A model generated the notes under the pieces. That model ran no database searches and was not told the origin of the DNA. It was given only the letters and a program-made list of their open reading frames with translations. From Pelagibacteraceae bacterium AG-325-C03 (GTDB lineage: Bacteria; Pseudomonadota; Alphaproteobacteria; Pelagibacterales; Pelagibacteraceae): 64,000 bases of DNA. Shown in pieces: positions 10,509 through 20,745 of the stretch (the stretch's first letter is position 1; every line of letters begins with the position of its first letter). The stretch spans positions 44,286 to 108,285 of the forward strand of contig QBYC01000002.1 of assembly GCA_003283025.1 (NCBI GenBank). The letters run 5' to 3'. The translations under genes and the position numbers were made by a program.

Positions 10509-11606
10509 TTAAATTGATAAACCTTGATTAGAAATAAATTTACTTATTTTTTTAAGAGTACTATTCTTTGAGATATTTTTCAAAATTGTTTCTTTAAATG
10601 GATCTAATAATTTATTTTGTTTAAAGAAATTATGAGTTAGGTCTATTCCTAAACCGGTAATAATATTTTCAGATTTTCTATTATCAGTAAATTCTTCAAG
10701 AGCAGGAGTGCTTTTTAAAGACATGCCTAATTCTGTGTAATATTTAAAAATTTTTTGTAATTTATTAATATCTCTTAACACAAGATTAAAACCTTGACCT
10801 GCTACAGGATGAACTGTGTGAAGCCCCTCACCCAAAATAAGAATATCATTTTTATAATAAGTTCGTTTTAAATTAAGTGTCAAAGGATATGATTGTTGAT
10901 TTGAAATTTGTATTTTATCTGTTTTTAAAATTTCACGAATTTTGGATTTAATAATTGAATTGATGTTTTTTTTTGGTAACTCTTTATCTACGCTCCATAC
11001 AAATGAAAAATTATTTTTTGAAAAAGGGAGTATTGCTAATGGTCCTTCTTTTAAAAAATATTGAGCAGTATTTAAGTTTTTCAAATTATGTTTAACATAC
11101 CCAGTGAAAGCAATTTCTTTGTAATCTTTATTTAACGATCTTTTATCAAATATACTTTGATAGATTTTTGATGATCTGCCGAGGCATAATAATTTCATAT
11201 CGTATCCATCTAAGTCTTTTAATTCATTAATATTTTTTTGAAGAGTTTTGATTTTTTTCTTCTTAATTTCTTTAATTAGAATTTGTTTAATTTTGTCATT
11301 CTCAAAAACGTACATGAGATTTTTGCTATCTTCATTAAAGTTTAAAAAATTCATGTTCTGATTTTTTGTCTCGTAGAAAAGATCAATCTTTTTGGAAGGC
11401 CAAAATAACTTTTTGTCTAGTTTATTTATGACTTTGTTGAAAAAGTCATAGTTAGAAGCAGAAATACCTGTTGTACGCCTATCATTGGAATACTTGTTTT
11501 TTCTAAATATTAAGTGGACTTCTAAGCCTTCTAATTTGTTTAAAGCTAAAGCAGTCATTAAACCTGAAAGACCGTCTCCAACAATGCATATTCTCTGTTT
11601 TTTCAT
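10509..11606 (-). CDS. UbiH/COQ6-family FAD monooxygenase
   Basis: A 365-residue flavoprotein of the aromatic-ring hydroxylase family. The N terminus carries the dinucleotide-binding motif (ICIVGDGLSGLMTALAL). The C-terminal half has the second FAD motif ILGEGLHTVHPVAGQGFNLVLRDI, characteristic of the ubiquinone hydroxylases UbiH, UbiF, UbiI and COQ6. It most likely hydroxylates a ubiquinone precursor, but which ring position cannot be read from sequence. The ATG ending at 11606 was chosen because the upstream extension has no family resemblance and would overlap the divergent ftsK start. Confidence 0.88.
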   Translation of the reverse strand: MKKQRICIVGDGLSGLMTALALNKLEGLEVHLIFRKNKYSNDRRTTGISASNYDFFNKVINKLDKKLFWPSKKIDLFYETKNQNMNFLNFNEDSKNLMYVFENDKIKQILIKEIKKKKIKTLQKNINELKDLDGYDMKLLCLGRSSKIYQSIFDKRSLNKDYKEIAFTGYVKHNLKNLNTAQYFLKEGPLAILPFSKNNFSFVWSVDKELPKKNINSIIKSKIREILKTDKIQISNQQSYPLTLNLKRTYYKNDILILGEGLHTVHPVAGQGFNLVLRDINKLQKIFKYYTELGMSLKSTPALEEFTDNRKSENIITGLGIDLTHNFFKQNKLLDPFKETILKNISKNSTLKKISKFISNQGLSI

Positions 11607-11662
11607 ATTAAAAATTTTCTCACTTTCATAAAAATGATAAAAAGTACATAAAACGATTCGAT

Positions 11663-13759
11663 ATGAATACAAAATTTTTGAACAGTGTAACAAATTTTTT
11701 AAAAAAACGAACCTTTGAATTTATAGGATTAATCTTAATTTCAACGAGTATTGGACTAGCGATAGCATTTATAACATATTCTCCAGAGGATCCATCATTT
11801 GTATACGGTGATATAGATTTTGAGATCAAAAATTTCTTTGGGATTTATGGAAGTAGTACAGCAGATTTTCTCCTACAAAGCTTTGGCTTAGTTTCGTTTT
11901 TAATTTTAGCTAACTTTTTTTTTTGGGGTATTAATTTAATAATTCAAAAAAAAATCAAGAGAATAGTTTTAAGATTATTTTTAGTAGTATCATATTTAAT
12001 CTTAGGCACTATTTTTATTTATATCACCTTTAACAATTCATTCTGGCTTATAGATAATGGTAATTCTGGTTTTGTTGGAAAAATAGGTTATGAGTTTTTA
12101 ATCACATGGTTTCCATATATTGATAATACATATTCTGCCTATGGGTTGATGTTACTTACCCTGATCTTTTTTATTTTTTCTGCTGATGTAAATATAAAAA
12201 AAATAATTACTGTAACTTTTTCTATAATTCCATCTTTAGTTAGAAGAAAAGATAATACTATTCCTGATGTTAATTTAGAAGCAGATGCAATAAAGGAGAA
12301 AAGTGAAATCATTGAAAGACCGCAGCAATCATTTTCTTTTGGTGACGTAACTAAATCCGAAAGATCAGCAACTAATTTAAGGTCAAAATATAATTTACCT
12401 GCAATAGATTATTTAGATAAAAGTTCTACTAAATTAAGTGCATCAGAATTAAATAAAAATCGTCCTGATGGTGAATTTATGGAAAAAATTCTTTTAGATT
12501 TTGGTATCGATGGGAAAATTAAAGCAATTAATAATGGTCCTGTTGTTAGTTTATATGAATTTGAACCAGCCCCTGGGGTGAAAGTTTCAAAAATAATAAA
12601 TTTGTCTGAAGATTTAGCTCGAAATACTAGCTCAACATCAGCAAGAGTTTCAGTAATTCCTGGCAAAAATACAGTAGGTATCGAGATACCAAACCAGAGT
12701 AGAGAAAGTGTATCACTAAGAGAGATTATTTCTTACGAAAAATTTCAAAAGAGAGAAGTAAAATTACCTATAGCTCTTGGAAAAAGTATCTCTGGTATGC
12801 CGATAGTTGGCGATCTAACATCGATGCCTCACTTATTAATTGCTGGAACTACAGGTTCAGGTAAGTCAGTTTGTATTAACACCATTATTGTTTCATTGCT
12901 TTACAAATTAAATCCTGATCTTTGTAAATTTATTTTAATAGATCCTAAGATGTTGGAGCTGTCAACTTATGAGGGTATACCTCATTTATTAACTCCAGTT
13001 ATCACTGACGCTAAAAAAGCAACTTCTGCTTTAGCTTGGACGGTTAAAGAAATGAACAGCAGATACAAACTTATGAGCAAAATTGGGGTAAGAAACATTG
13101 ATGGCTATAATGCTAAACATAAATTGAAGATGCCTTATATAGTTGTAGTTGTTGATGAAATGTCGGATTTGATGCTTGTTGCTGGCAAAGAAATAGAAAA
13201 TTACATTCAAAAATTGTCGCAAATGGCAAGAGCCGCAGGAATACATATTATTATGGCTACACAAAGACCAAGTGTTGATGTCATTACGGGTACTATAAAA
13301 GCAAATTTCCCAACAAGGGTTTCTTTTCAAGTTAGCTCTAAAATAGATAGTAGAACTATATTAGGGGAACAGGGGGCTGAACAATTATTAGGTAAGGGTG
13401 ATATGTTATTCATGTCATCAGCAAATAGAATTGTTAGAATTCATTGCCCATTTGTTTCAGAAAATGAAATTGAAAAAATAGTTAATTCCATAAGAGCACA
13501 AGGTGAACCAGATTATATGTATGAAATTACCACTCATGATAATAATGAAACCTCTACTGCAGTAGAAGGAGACGAGAATGAAGACGAACTATATTCACAA
13601 GCAGTTAAAATTATTAAATCAGAGGGAAAAGCTTCAACTAGTTTTTTACAAAGAAAACTACAAATCGGCTACAATAGAGCAGCAAGGATTATTGATATGA
13701 TGGAAGAAAAAGGTATTGTCAGTAAAGCTAATCATGTTGGTAAACGTGAAGTCCTTTAA
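11663..13759 (+). CDS. ftsK: DNA translocase FtsK
   Basis: A 698-residue septal DNA pump that clears the chromosome terminus at division. Four hydrophobic segments occupy roughly residues 15-180. A short linker follows, much shorter than in E. coli, then the RecA-like motor with Walker A GTTGSGKS (about residues 395-402) and VVVVDEMSDLM as Walker B. The C terminus is the winged-helix gamma domain (SFLQRKLQIGYNRAARIIDMMEE) that reads orientation sequences. The 3' end overlaps lolA by about 26 bp. Confidence 0.97.
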   Translation: MNTKFLNSVTNFLKKRTFEFIGLILISTSIGLAIAFITYSPEDPSFVYGDIDFEIKNFFGIYGSSTADFLLQSFGLVSFLILANFFFWGINLIIQKKIKRIVLRLFLVVSYLILGTIFIYITFNNSFWLIDNGNSGFVGKIGYEFLITWFPYIDNTYSAYGLMLLTLIFFIFSADVNIKKIITVTFSIIPSLVRRKDNTIPDVNLEADAIKEKSEIIERPQQSFSFGDVTKSERSATNLRSKYNLPAIDYLDKSSTKLSASELNKNRPDGEFMEKILLDFGIDGKIKAINNGPVVSLYEFEPAPGVKVSKIINLSEDLARNTSSTSARVSVIPGKNTVGIEIPNQSRESVSLREIISYEKFQKREVKLPIALGKSISGMPIVGDLTSMPHLLIAGTTGSGKSVCINTIIVSLLYKLNPDLCKFILIDPKMLELSTYEGIPHLLTPVITDAKKATSALAWTVKEMNSRYKLMSKIGVRNIDGYNAKHKLKMPYIVVVVDEMSDLMLVAGKEIENYIQKLSQMARAAGIHIIMATQRPSVDVITGTIKANFPTRVSFQVSSKIDSRTILGEQGAEQLLGKGDMLFMSSANRIVRIHCPFVSENEIEKIVNSIRAQGEPDYMYEITTHDNNETSTAVEGDENEDELYSQAVKIIKSEGKASTSFLQRKLQIGYNRAARIIDMMEEKGIVSKANHVGKREVL

Positions 13760-14294
13760 AATATTCATATTTTTTATTTTATTGTCGGCAAATCTTGTTG
13801 CTAGTGAGAAAAATCAAATAATTGCTCAATTAAACGCTTTAAATTCTTTAGAATTCACCTTTGATCAAGTAATAAATGAAAAAACTGAAAAAGGCAGTTG
13901 CCTTTTAGAGTTTCCTGGAAAGTTAAAATGTGATTATTTTGATGATAAAAAAAAAGAATTAATAATAAATAAAAAAAGATTAGCAATAACACAAAAAAGA
14001 TATAACAAAACTTACTATTATCCAATTTCAAAATCTCCGTTCCTAAATATTTTATATAAAGATAAACTTTTAGAGATTGTGAAATATGGTGAGTTAAAAT
14101 TATCTGATCAAATTCTTAAATTAATTTATTTATATGATAATGAGATTACAATTTTCTTCGATAAGAAAACATTAGATTTAAAAGGTTGGCAAATAATTGA
14201 CCAGTATAACAACAATATAAATTTTACATTAAACATTGTCGCTAAAAATGATATCTTTAAAAAAGGGACTTTTAAAATTCCTGAAATTAATTAA
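13734..14294 (+). CDS. lolA: Outer membrane lipoprotein carrier LolA-like
   Basis: A periplasmic protein of about 187 residues with an N-terminal signal peptide (KSFKIFIFFILLSANLVA) and the LolA fold signature (FTFDQVINEKTEKGSCLLEFPGKLKCDYF). LolA ferries lipoproteins from the LolCDE exporter to the outer membrane. The location just behind ftsK is the conserved lolA place in proteobacteria. Two starts are reasonable: ATG at 13734 or GTG at 13746, the latter giving a cleaner signal peptide. Its stop shares the tetranucleotide TTAA with the stop of the convergent acetyltransferase gene. Confidence 0.88.
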   Translation: MLVNVKSFKIFIFFILLSANLVASEKNQIIAQLNALNSLEFTFDQVINEKTEKGSCLLEFPGKLKCDYFDDKKKELIINKKRLAITQKRYNKTYYYPISKSPFLNILYKDKLLEIVKYGELKLSDQILKLIYLYDNEITIFFDKKTLDLKGWQIIDQYNNNINFTLNIVAKNDIFKKGTFKIPEIN

Positions 14295-14797
14295 GCTACG
14301 AAATCAATTTCTTGTTCTTTGAATATTTTGAAACCTTTTGATTTATAATTTTGAAGTGCATATTTATGATCTAGGCTACAAGTGTGTACCCACATTCTTT
14401 CTGGATTTTTTCTAGACGCACTAGCAATAGCGTGACTTAAAAGGGAAGATCCCAATTTTAAGCCTCTAAATTCTTTTAGAACACCCATATTAATTAATTC
14501 TACTTCATTAGAATCTGAATGATATTCCTGTTCGTAATATCCAACAAGTTCTTCTCCTTTTTTTAGAATATGTGTTTCTAAATTTTTATTAGAAACGTAT
14601 TTCACCCATTCACTATCTGACCATATTAATCTATCTCTCCAAAAATGATCTAGACCTACTTGCCTATAAAAAAATTTATTTAAATAAAAATTTTCTTTAT
14701 TATCTAAAGTAATTTTATAATTATCAGGAAGATTTAGATCAATAATATGTGAAAAATCTTTTATTTCTAAAAAATATCTTTTTACTTTTGAAATCAT
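14291..14797 (-). CDS. GNAT-family acetyltransferase
   Basis: A 168-residue protein with the GNAT acetyl-CoA-binding pattern in its second half (GVLKEFRGLKLGSSLLSHAI, then a C-terminal strand-loop with YALQNYKSKGFKIFKEQE). The substrate is unknown. It abuts the HIT gene by one shared base and is the last gene of the his operon transcript, which may be only a matter of genome packing. No closer subfamily was recognised. Confidence 0.8.
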   Translation of the reverse strand: MISKVKRYFLEIKDFSHIIDLNLPDNYKITLDNKENFYLNKFFYRQVGLDHFWRDRLIWSDSEWVKYVSNKNLETHILKKGEELVGYYEQEYHSDSNEVELINMGVLKEFRGLKLGSSLLSHAIASASRKNPERMWVHTCSLDHKYALQNYKSKGFKIFKEQEIDFVA

Positions 14798-15153
14798 TAG
14801 TTCACCATTTTTCCAATTTTTTCTCCTGCAAATATATGAAAGTGTAAGTGGGGAACTTCTTGTCCACCATCACTACCAATGTTTGTGAGAGCACGATAAC
14901 CTTTATCTTTAGAACCCACTAAATTTGCTACATGAGTAACAGCTTTATTTAACTCAACAATCTCCTTTTCAGACGCTTTATTATTAAAATCATCTAAATC
15001 AACATATTGACCTTTTGGAATAACTAAAACATGCACTTTTTTTTGAGGATTAATATCATGGAAAGCTAAGACATGATCGTTTTCATATACTTTCTTACAG
15101 GGAATTTCTCCTCTTAGAATTTTAGCAAATATGTTGTTTTTGTCATAATTCAT
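14797..15153 (-). CDS. hinT: HIT-family nucleotide hydrolase (HinT type)
   Basis: A 118-residue histidine-triad protein. The catalytic HxHxH motif is at H102-L-H104-F-H106, preceded by the family segments NIFAKILRGEIPCKKVYE and HVLVIPKGQYVDLDDF. HinT-type enzymes hydrolyse purine nucleoside phosphoramidates such as AMP-lysine. It overlaps hisE by 4 bp; a HIT gene beside hisE is common in alphaproteobacteria. Confidence 0.93.
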   Translation of the reverse strand: MNYDKNNIFAKILRGEIPCKKVYENDHVLAFHDINPQKKVHVLVIPKGQYVDLDDFNNKASEKEIVELNKAVTHVANLVGSKDKGYRALTNIGSDGGQEVPHLHFHIFAGEKIGKMVN

Positions 15154-15422
15154 TTTTGTCTTTTCTGAAGCTCACTCATTACATCTTCTACCTTGATATT
15201 ATTGGCCTCAAGATAAACCATTAAATGATAAATTACATCTGCTGCTTCGTGAATTTGATTAGAGTCTTGTTCAACAGCCTCGAATAATTCTCCTATTTCT
15301 TCTCTTATTTTTGCAACATTTAAACTCTTATCATTAAGAAGTTTATTTGTATAGGATTTATCAGGAGAAAAATTTTTTCTCTTCCTAATGATTTTTATTA
15401 GCTGTTCTAGATTTTCAAACAT
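15150..15422 (-). CDS. hisE: Phosphoribosyl-ATP pyrophosphatase
   Basis: A 90-residue all-alpha pyrophosphohydrolase for the second step of histidine biosynthesis (PR-ATP to PR-AMP). The MazG-like metal-binding pattern is present: EEIGELFEAVEQ and HEAADVIYHLMVYL. It is a stand-alone HisE, not fused to HisI, which is not in this window. It lies one base after hisF in the his operon. Confidence 0.95.
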   Translation of the reverse strand: MFENLEQLIKIIRKRKNFSPDKSYTNKLLNDKSLNVAKIREEIGELFEAVEQDSNQIHEAADVIYHLMVYLEANNIKVEDVMSELQKRQK

Positions 15423-15423
15423 A

Positions 15424-16182
15424 TTATAATCTTACCGATACATTTTTTGAATTCAAATATTCTTTAGCTTCTTTAATTTTATATTCTCCAAAATGAAAAA
15501 TGGAAGCTGCTAGAACTGCGCTCGCTCCACCTTTGACAATCCCATCATACAAATGGTCTAAAGTACCCACGCCACCAGAAGCAATAACGGGAATATTAGT
15601 AGTGTTTGTGATTTCTTTTAATAGATCAACATCATAGCCAGATTTTGTTCCGTCTCTATCCATAGATGTTAATAAGATTTCTCCCGCTCCGTTTGCCTCC
15701 ACGTGCTTAGCAAATTCTATAGCATCAATACCTGTTTTATTTCTTCCACCATGAGTGAAAACTTCCCATTTTTTATTTGAAACTTTTTTTGCATCTATAG
15801 CTACTACAATACATTGAGAACCAAATTTTTTAGAGGCTTCTTTTACAAAACTAACGTCCTTAACAACAGCTGTGTTAATAGAAACTTTATCTGCCCCAGC
15901 TAATAGTAGATCAGTTATATTTTGAATATTTCTAATTCCACCGCCAACTGTTAAAGGAACAAAACATTCTTTTGCAGTTTTTCCTACAATATCAATGATT
16001 GTCTCTCTATTTTCAGTTGATGCAGTTATATCTAAAAAACAAATCTCATCAGCTCCGCCTTCGCTATAAATCTTAGCTTGTTCAACTGGATCTCCAGCAT
16101 CTTTTAATGCAACAAAATTGATACCCTTAACAACTCTTCCATTCTTAACATCAAGACAAGGTATTATTCTATTTTTAAGCAC
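15424..16182 (-). CDS. hisF: Imidazole glycerol phosphate synthase cyclase subunit
   Basis: A 252-residue (beta/alpha)8 barrel that makes imidazole glycerol phosphate and AICAR with the HisH glutaminase. The start [20 protein letters not shown] contains the catalytic Asp. [16 protein letters not shown] and [12 protein letters not shown] are the phosphate-binding and core motifs, and the second catalytic Asp lies in [15 protein letters not shown]. The start is a GTG (positions 16182-16180) overlapping hisA by 8 bp. AICAR produced here is the substrate of PurH, encoded at 31 kb. Confidence 0.98.
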   Translation of the reverse strand: MLKNRIIPCLDVKNGRVVKGINFVALKDAGDPVEQAKIYSEGGADEICFLDITASTENRETIIDIVGKTAKECFVPLTVGGGIRNIQNITDLLLAGADKVSINTAVVKDVSFVKEASKKFGSQCIVVAIDAKKVSNKKWEVFTHGGRNKTGIDAIEFAKHVEANGAGEILLTSMDRDGTKSGYDVDLLKEITNTTNIPVIASGGVGTLDHLYDGIVKGGASAVLAASIFHFGEYKIKEAKEYLNSKNVSVRL

Positions 16183-16900
16183 TGATCTCCTTCGCTAACT
16201 CATCAAGTTTAATATCACCATCATAAATTGCTTTACCAACAATGATACCTTCAATTTTTTTATTATTTAATTCTTTGGCTTTCTTAATGTCGTTTATTGA
16301 AGAAACGCCTCCTGAAATTACAACAGGGCAATTAGATAATTCTGCAATTTTAATTGTTTCATCAAAATTAGGGCTAATCTTCATTCCATCTCTGTTGATA
16401 TCTGTGTATATTACTCGGCTTACACCATATCTGTTTATTTTTTGGAGAAAGTCTATAGTTTTGATATTTAGATTTTCTTTCCAACCTGACACAAAAAGGT
16501 TTCCATCCTTTGCATCTAATCCTAAAGCAATTTGACTTTTAAACTTTTCACAAGCCTCTTTTAAAAATTCTTTATTTTTAATTGCGCCACTACTTAAAAT
16601 AACTTTATCAACACCAGCATCGATATATTGCTTAATGCTATCAATAGATCTGATACCGCCGCCTATTTCAATTTTTAAATCATATTTACTTACTATTTCT
16701 TGAATAACATTTAAGTTAACTGTCTTTCCAGTTAGAGCTCCATCTAAATCAACAATGTGTAAATTTTTAAAGCCATGATCCATATATTTACCAGCTTGAT
16801 CAATTGGTGATGTTTCATATTCGGTTTTATTTTTAAAGTCTCCTTTAATTAATCTCACACATTTTTTTTCTTTAATGTCTATCGCTGGAAATATTTTCAT
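16175..16900 (-). CDS. hisA: Phosphoribosylformimino-AICAR ribotide isomerase
   Basis: A 241-residue barrel enzyme catalysing the Amadori rearrangement of ProFAR to [25 protein letters not shown] carries the catalytic base, and [26 protein letters not shown] and VVISGGVSS are HisA hallmarks. The ATG ending at 16900 overlaps the stop of the upstream small membrane gene (ATGA). A longer frame adds 10 Lys-rich residues without support. Confidence 0.97.
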   Translation of the reverse strand: MKIFPAIDIKEKKCVRLIKGDFKNKTEYETSPIDQAGKYMDHGFKNLHIVDLDGALTGKTVNLNVIQEIVSKYDLKIEIGGGIRSIDSIKQYIDAGVDKVILSSGAIKNKEFLKEACEKFKSQIALGLDAKDGNLFVSGWKENLNIKTIDFLQKINRYGVSRVIYTDINRDGMKISPNFDETIKIAELSNCPVVISGGVSSINDIKKAKELNNKKIEGIIVGKAIYDGDIKLDELAKEISA

Positions 16901-17088
16901 TTTTGATTTTTTTTCTTTTCCTTTCTCCAAAGAATAAAAAATAATAAAATAAGGGTTGGTTGTAAAATCACAAATATAATTATGTTCGCTAAGTAATATC
17001 TAAATCCATATTCGCCAGGTGCACCTGCAATTACTTGAAGAATATAGACGCAAAGCATAAAAAAATCTGTAATAATTTTTTCAAACAT
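16897..17088 (-). CDS. Small membrane protein in the his operon
   Basis: A 63-residue protein with two predicted membrane helices (about residues 8-20 and 34-53), a short loop GAPGEYGFRYY between them, and a basic C-terminal tail ([10 protein letters not shown]). It is not a shadow of another gene. It starts one base after the hisH stop and its TGA overlaps the hisA ATG, so it fits exactly into the operon on the same strand. Function unknown; it is not a recognised histidine enzyme. Confidence 0.7.
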   Translation of the reverse strand: MFEKIITDFFMLCVYILQVIAGAPGEYGFRYYLANIIIFVILQPTLILLFFILWRKEKKKNQK

Positions 17089-17089
17089 T

Positions 17090-17716
17090 TTAAATTTTCA
17101 TAAAATTTTCGATTATTTTTAATCCGATTTTATCACTCTTCTCAGGGTGAAATTGTGTTCCAAATAGATTTTCTCTTTCAACTGAACAAACGATCTTTGA
17201 TGAATAATCTGTTGTCGCTGAAATAACTGATTTATCTTCTGGAATAAATTCATAACTGTGCACGAAATACATGTGAGATTTATTTTTTATATCTTTTAAT
17301 ATTTTACTTTCTTTTTGGATATTTATTTCATTCCAACCAATGTGTGGGAGTTTAAACTTCCCATTTTGATTATTAATTTTGGAAACTTTACCAGAGATCC
17401 AACCTAGGCCTTCTGTTTCAACTTCTTCATAACCAACGTTTGCGAACATTTGTAAACCTACACAGATACCTAATAAAGGTTTCTTGTTTATGATTGCAAA
17501 TTCTTTTAACGTGTCTGCTAGTCCATTAATCTTATTTAGAGAGTCAACGCAGTTTTTAAATGATCCTTGACCAGGTAAAACAATCTTATCACTAGATTTA
17601 ATTTTATTTATATCTGATGCAACTTCTAGATTAACTTTACCTTTAGCGACCTCTTTAAAAGAATTAATGACTGAGCATATATTGCCTGATTGGTAGTCAA
17701 CAATTGTGATGTTCAT
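17090..17716 (-). CDS. hisH: Imidazole glycerol phosphate synthase glutaminase subunit
   Basis: A 208-residue class I glutamine amidotransferase that feeds ammonia to HisF. The catalytic triad is visible: Cys85 in LLGICVGLQMF, His190 and Glu192 in GTQFHPEKS. The N terminus ITIVDYQSGNICSV and the oxyanion region VLPGQGSF are typical. The next gene downstream begins 1 bp after its stop, and hisB ends 5 bp before its start. Confidence 0.98.
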   Translation of the reverse strand: MNITIVDYQSGNICSVINSFKEVAKGKVNLEVASDINKIKSSDKIVLPGQGSFKNCVDSLNKINGLADTLKEFAIINKKPLLGICVGLQMFANVGYEEVETEGLGWISGKVSKINNQNGKFKLPHIGWNEINIQKESKILKDIKNKSHMYFVHSYEFIPEDKSVISATTDYSSKIVCSVERENLFGTQFHPEKSDKIGLKIIENFMKI

Positions 17717-17721
17717 CTAAT

Positions 17722-18312
17722 TTAAATAGAGCCTTTAGTCGAAGGTATTGAGTTTTTAATTCTTTTATCAACTTCTAGAGCATCTTTTAGTGATCTAGCT
17801 AAACCTTTGTAACAAGATTCAATTTTATGGTGGCTATTCTCACCATAAATATTTTCTATGTGTAAAGTTACACCAGCTGACTGTGAAAAGGCCTGAAACC
17901 ATTCTTTAAAAAGTTCTGTATCCATTTCACCTAATTTTTCTACTGCTAAATTAACTTTCCAAATCAAATATGGACGGTTAGATACATCAATAGATACCCT
18001 GCTTAATGTTTCATCCATTGGTATCATTGTTGAAGCATATCTTCTTATACCTTTTCGATTACCAGCAGCTTTCTTAATAGCTTCACCAATAGCTATTCCT
18101 GTATCTTCAGTAGTGTGGTGTAAATCAATGTGCGTATCACCTTTTGCGTTTACATCTAGATCAATTAAAGAGTGTTTAGAGAGTTGCTCTAGCATGTGGT
18201 CTAAAAAACCAATTCCAGTTTTAATTTTATATTTACCTTTACCGTCTAAATTAACAGAGACGGAAATGCTAGTTTCTTTTGTTTTTCTACTAATTTTTGC
18301 TTTTCTTACCAT
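17722..18312 (-). CDS. hisB: Imidazoleglycerol-phosphate dehydratase
   Basis: A 196-residue, single-function HisB (no phosphatase domain) for the sixth step of histidine synthesis. The two metal-binding signatures are [15 protein letters not shown] and [16 protein letters not shown]. It is the first gene of the histidine cluster read leftwards; the operon promoter should lie in 18313-18414, shared with the divergent hslV, but I could not fix its boxes. Confidence 0.98.
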   Translation of the reverse strand: MVRKAKISRKTKETSISVSVNLDGKGKYKIKTGIGFLDHMLEQLSKHSLIDLDVNAKGDTHIDLHHTTEDTGIAIGEAIKKAAGNRKGIRRYASTMIPMDETLSRVSIDVSNRPYLIWKVNLAVEKLGEMDTELFKEWFQAFSQSAGVTLHIENIYGENSHHKIESCYKGLARSLKDALEVDKRIKNSIPSTKGSI

Positions 18313-18414
18313 AAATTAACTTGGAGTTATGTTTGATATATATATAAAAATTCATTTTATCAATAAATCAGATTTACTATTGAAGATCTAAATTTAGTCT
18401 CCACATATAACTAT

Positions 18415-18954
18415 ATGAATACAGCTGAAAAGTGGCATGGAACAACAATTGTCTTGCTCAGAAAAAATGGTGAAACTGTAGTGGCTGGAGACGGCCAAGT
18501 AAGCTTGGGCAATACAGTTTTAAAAAGTAAAGCCAAAAAAGTAAGAAAGATTGAAAGCAGGGGGGTAATAGCAGGATTTGCTGGCTCAACTGCGGATGCT
18601 CTAACATTATTTGAAAGACTAGAAGCTAAACTTGAAAAACACGCAGGAAATCTTCAGAGAGCTGCGGTAGAGCTAGCTAAAGATTGGAGAGGTGACAAAT
18701 TTTTAAGGAGATTAGAAGCACTAATGGCTGTAGCAGATAAAAAACACAGTTTCATTATTTCAGGTACAGGAGATGTTTTAGAACCTGAAGATGGGATAAT
18801 TGGAATTGGTTCTGGTGGGAATTATGCATTAGCAGCCGCTAAAGTTTTAGCTGAAAGCGATATGAGAGCAGAGGATATAGCAAGAAAATCGATAAAAGTT
18901 GCATCTGAAATTTGTGTGTTTACGAACAACAATATCACTATTGAGAAAATTTAA
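18415..18954 (+). CDS. hslV: ATP-dependent protease subunit HslV
   Basis: A 179-residue proteasome-like peptidase. A nine-residue propeptide is followed by the catalytic Thr10 in [26 protein letters not shown] and the downstream [19 protein letters not shown] match HslV. The HslV dodecamer degrades unfolded proteins fed by HslU. hslU starts immediately after its stop. It is transcribed away from the his operon. Confidence 0.98.
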   Translation: MNTAEKWHGTTIVLLRKNGETVVAGDGQVSLGNTVLKSKAKKVRKIESRGVIAGFAGSTADALTLFERLEAKLEKHAGNLQRAAVELAKDWRGDKFLRRLEALMAVADKKHSFIISGTGDVLEPEDGIIGIGSGGNYALAAAKVLAESDMRAEDIARKSIKVASEICVFTNNNITIEKI

Positions 18955-20331
18955 ATGTCTAAATCAAATAAAGTAACAAATTTAAATTTAGAAAAAAATA
19001 AAGTTAAAGATAATTCCAAGGTTAGCGCTTTATCACCAAGAGAGATCGTTTCAGAATTGGATAGATACGTAATTGGTCAGAAAGATGCAAAAAAAGCTGT
19101 TGCTGTAGCTTTAAGAAATAGATGGAGAAGACAAGCTTTATCAGATGAAATGAGAGACGAAGTTCTACCAAAAAATATTTTAATGATTGGTCCGACGGGT
19201 GTTGGTAAAACTGAAATATCTAGAAGATTATCTAAATTAGCTGAGGCACCATTTATTAAAGTTGAAGCTACAAGATTTACAGAGGTTGGTTATGTAGGTA
19301 GAGACGTTGAACAAATTATAAGAGATTTAATTGAAATCGCTATAGCCATGGAAAGAGAGAAAAGAAGAAAAGAGGTAAAAGCTAAGGCAGAATTAAAGGC
19401 TGAGGAAAAAGTATTAGATGCTCTTGTTGGAAATAAAGCAAGTATAGCAACTAGAGAAAGCTTCAGAAAAAGATTGAGAAATGGTGACTTAGATAACAAC
19501 GAAATAGAAATCGAAGTTCAAAACTCTTCTTCTAATTTACAAAGTTTTGAAATACCGGGAATGCCGGGTGGTAATGTGGGCATGGTAAACCTTGGAGATA
19601 TACTCGGTAAATCAATGGGTAATAAAAAAGGTAAAAAGAAAAAAATGACCGTGAGGGAATCTCACGATATTTTAGTAGCTCAAGAGTCAGATAAAATGAT
19701 TGAAGAAGATAAAATCATTAAAGAGGCAAAAAAGACTACTGAGGAAAACGGAATAGTGTTTTTAGATGAAATAGATAAAGTTTCAGCAAGAAGTGATAGG
19801 ATTGGTGGAGATGTGTCAAGAGAAGGAGTTCAGAGAGATTTATTACCTCTTATTGAAGGAACAACAGTTAGCACTAAACATGGGCCAATTAAAACTGATC
19901 ATATTTTGTTCATAGCTTCAGGTGCATTTCAGTTAGCCAAACCATCCGATTTGCTACCTGAGTTACAAGGAAGGTTGCCAATTAGAGTTGAGTTAGATGC
20001 ACTTAAAGAGGATGATTTTAAAAGAATTCTAAAAGAACCCGACAATAGCTTGATTAAACAATATAAAGAATTACTGAAAACAGAAAATGTAAATCTTGAG
20101 TTTACAAATGATGGAATTGATATGCTCGCTAAAATTTCTGCAGAGGTAAATTCATCTGTAGAAAATATTGGGGCAAGAAGACTTCATACTATTATAGAAA
20201 AAGTTCTAGACGATATAAGTTTCAACGCTACAGATAGAGCGGGCGAAACAATTACTATTGATGAAAAGTACGTTCAAGATAATTTAGGTAATTTAGTTAA
20301 AGATACAGACTTATCTAAATTTATTTTATAA
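18955..20331 (+). CDS. hslU: HslUV protease ATPase subunit HslU
   Basis: A 458-residue AAA+ unfoldase partner of HslV. Walker [15 protein letters not shown] and Walker [15 protein letters not shown] frame the inserted I domain ([17 protein letters not shown]), and the C-terminal sensor-2 region VGARRLH-type is seen as [14 protein letters not shown]. The C terminus SKFIL resembles the tail that docks in HslV. It overlaps the convergent smr gene by 6 bp. Confidence 0.98.
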   Translation: MSKSNKVTNLNLEKNKVKDNSKVSALSPREIVSELDRYVIGQKDAKKAVAVALRNRWRRQALSDEMRDEVLPKNILMIGPTGVGKTEISRRLSKLAEAPFIKVEATRFTEVGYVGRDVEQIIRDLIEIAIAMEREKRRKEVKAKAELKAEEKVLDALVGNKASIATRESFRKRLRNGDLDNNEIEIEVQNSSSNLQSFEIPGMPGGNVGMVNLGDILGKSMGNKKGKKKKMTVRESHDILVAQESDKMIEEDKIIKEAKKTTEENGIVFLDEIDKVSARSDRIGGDVSREGVQRDLLPLIEGTTVSTKHGPIKTDHILFIASGAFQLAKPSDLLPELQGRLPIRVELDALKEDDFKRILKEPDNSLIKQYKELLKTENVNLEFTNDGIDMLAKISAEVNSSVENIGARRLHTIIEKVLDDISFNATDRAGETITIDEKYVQDNLGNLVKDTDLSKFIL

Positions 20332-20745
20332 ATTTCTCAATTTAACTATAATTGCGCCTTCACCACCATCTTTGATATCTGCATCAGATATCGAAAACAC
20401 AAACTTATTTAAATTTTCATCTGATTTTATAAAATCGGGAACAGAATATTTAAGTTTACTAAAATCTTTAGATACATAAGCATCGTTACCAGAAGTAGAG
20501 TGTAGTCCCTTTCCGGTAATAAAAAGAATTTCTTTATATTTTTGTTTTATACATGAAAAAATAATATCTCTAACTCTTTGATTTGCCTCGTCTAAAGTAT
20601 GGCCGTGTAGATCAAATCTAAATCTATCTTTTTTAAATTGAATTTCTTGATTATTTTTTTCTTTATCATACACATCAGATGGGTTTTTAATATAAGTCTT
20701 CCAAGTTTTTAAGTCTTTTTCGGAGAGATTTTTTTTTTTTATCAC
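20326..20745 (-). CDS. Smr-domain protein
   Basis: A 139-residue protein with a C-terminal Smr domain: [19 protein letters not shown] (the DLHG signature), [10 protein letters not shown] and AIIVKLRNL. Smr domains of this stand-alone type act as nucleases on DNA or on mRNA of collided ribosomes; the specific role here is not known. The start is GTG, overlapping the upstream gene's stop (GTGA). An Smr gene at this place near the origin is common in alphaproteobacteria. Confidence 0.88.
   Translation of the reverse strand: MIKKKNLSEKDLKTWKTYIKNPSDVYDKEKNNQEIQFKKDRFRFDLHGHTLDEANQRVRDIIFSCIKQKYKEILFITGKGLHSTSGNDAYVSKDFSKLKYSVPDFIKSDENLNKFVFSISDADIKDGGEGAIIVKLRNL

Noticed and set aside
12409..13330. 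Open frames antisense to ftsK
   Set aside because: They overlap the conserved FtsK motor and show no recognisable protein pattern or ribosome-binding site.
15424..16900. hisA and hisF as a recent tandem duplication
   Set aside because: They are related barrels by ancient duplication, and their sequences here are as divergent as usual for the two families.
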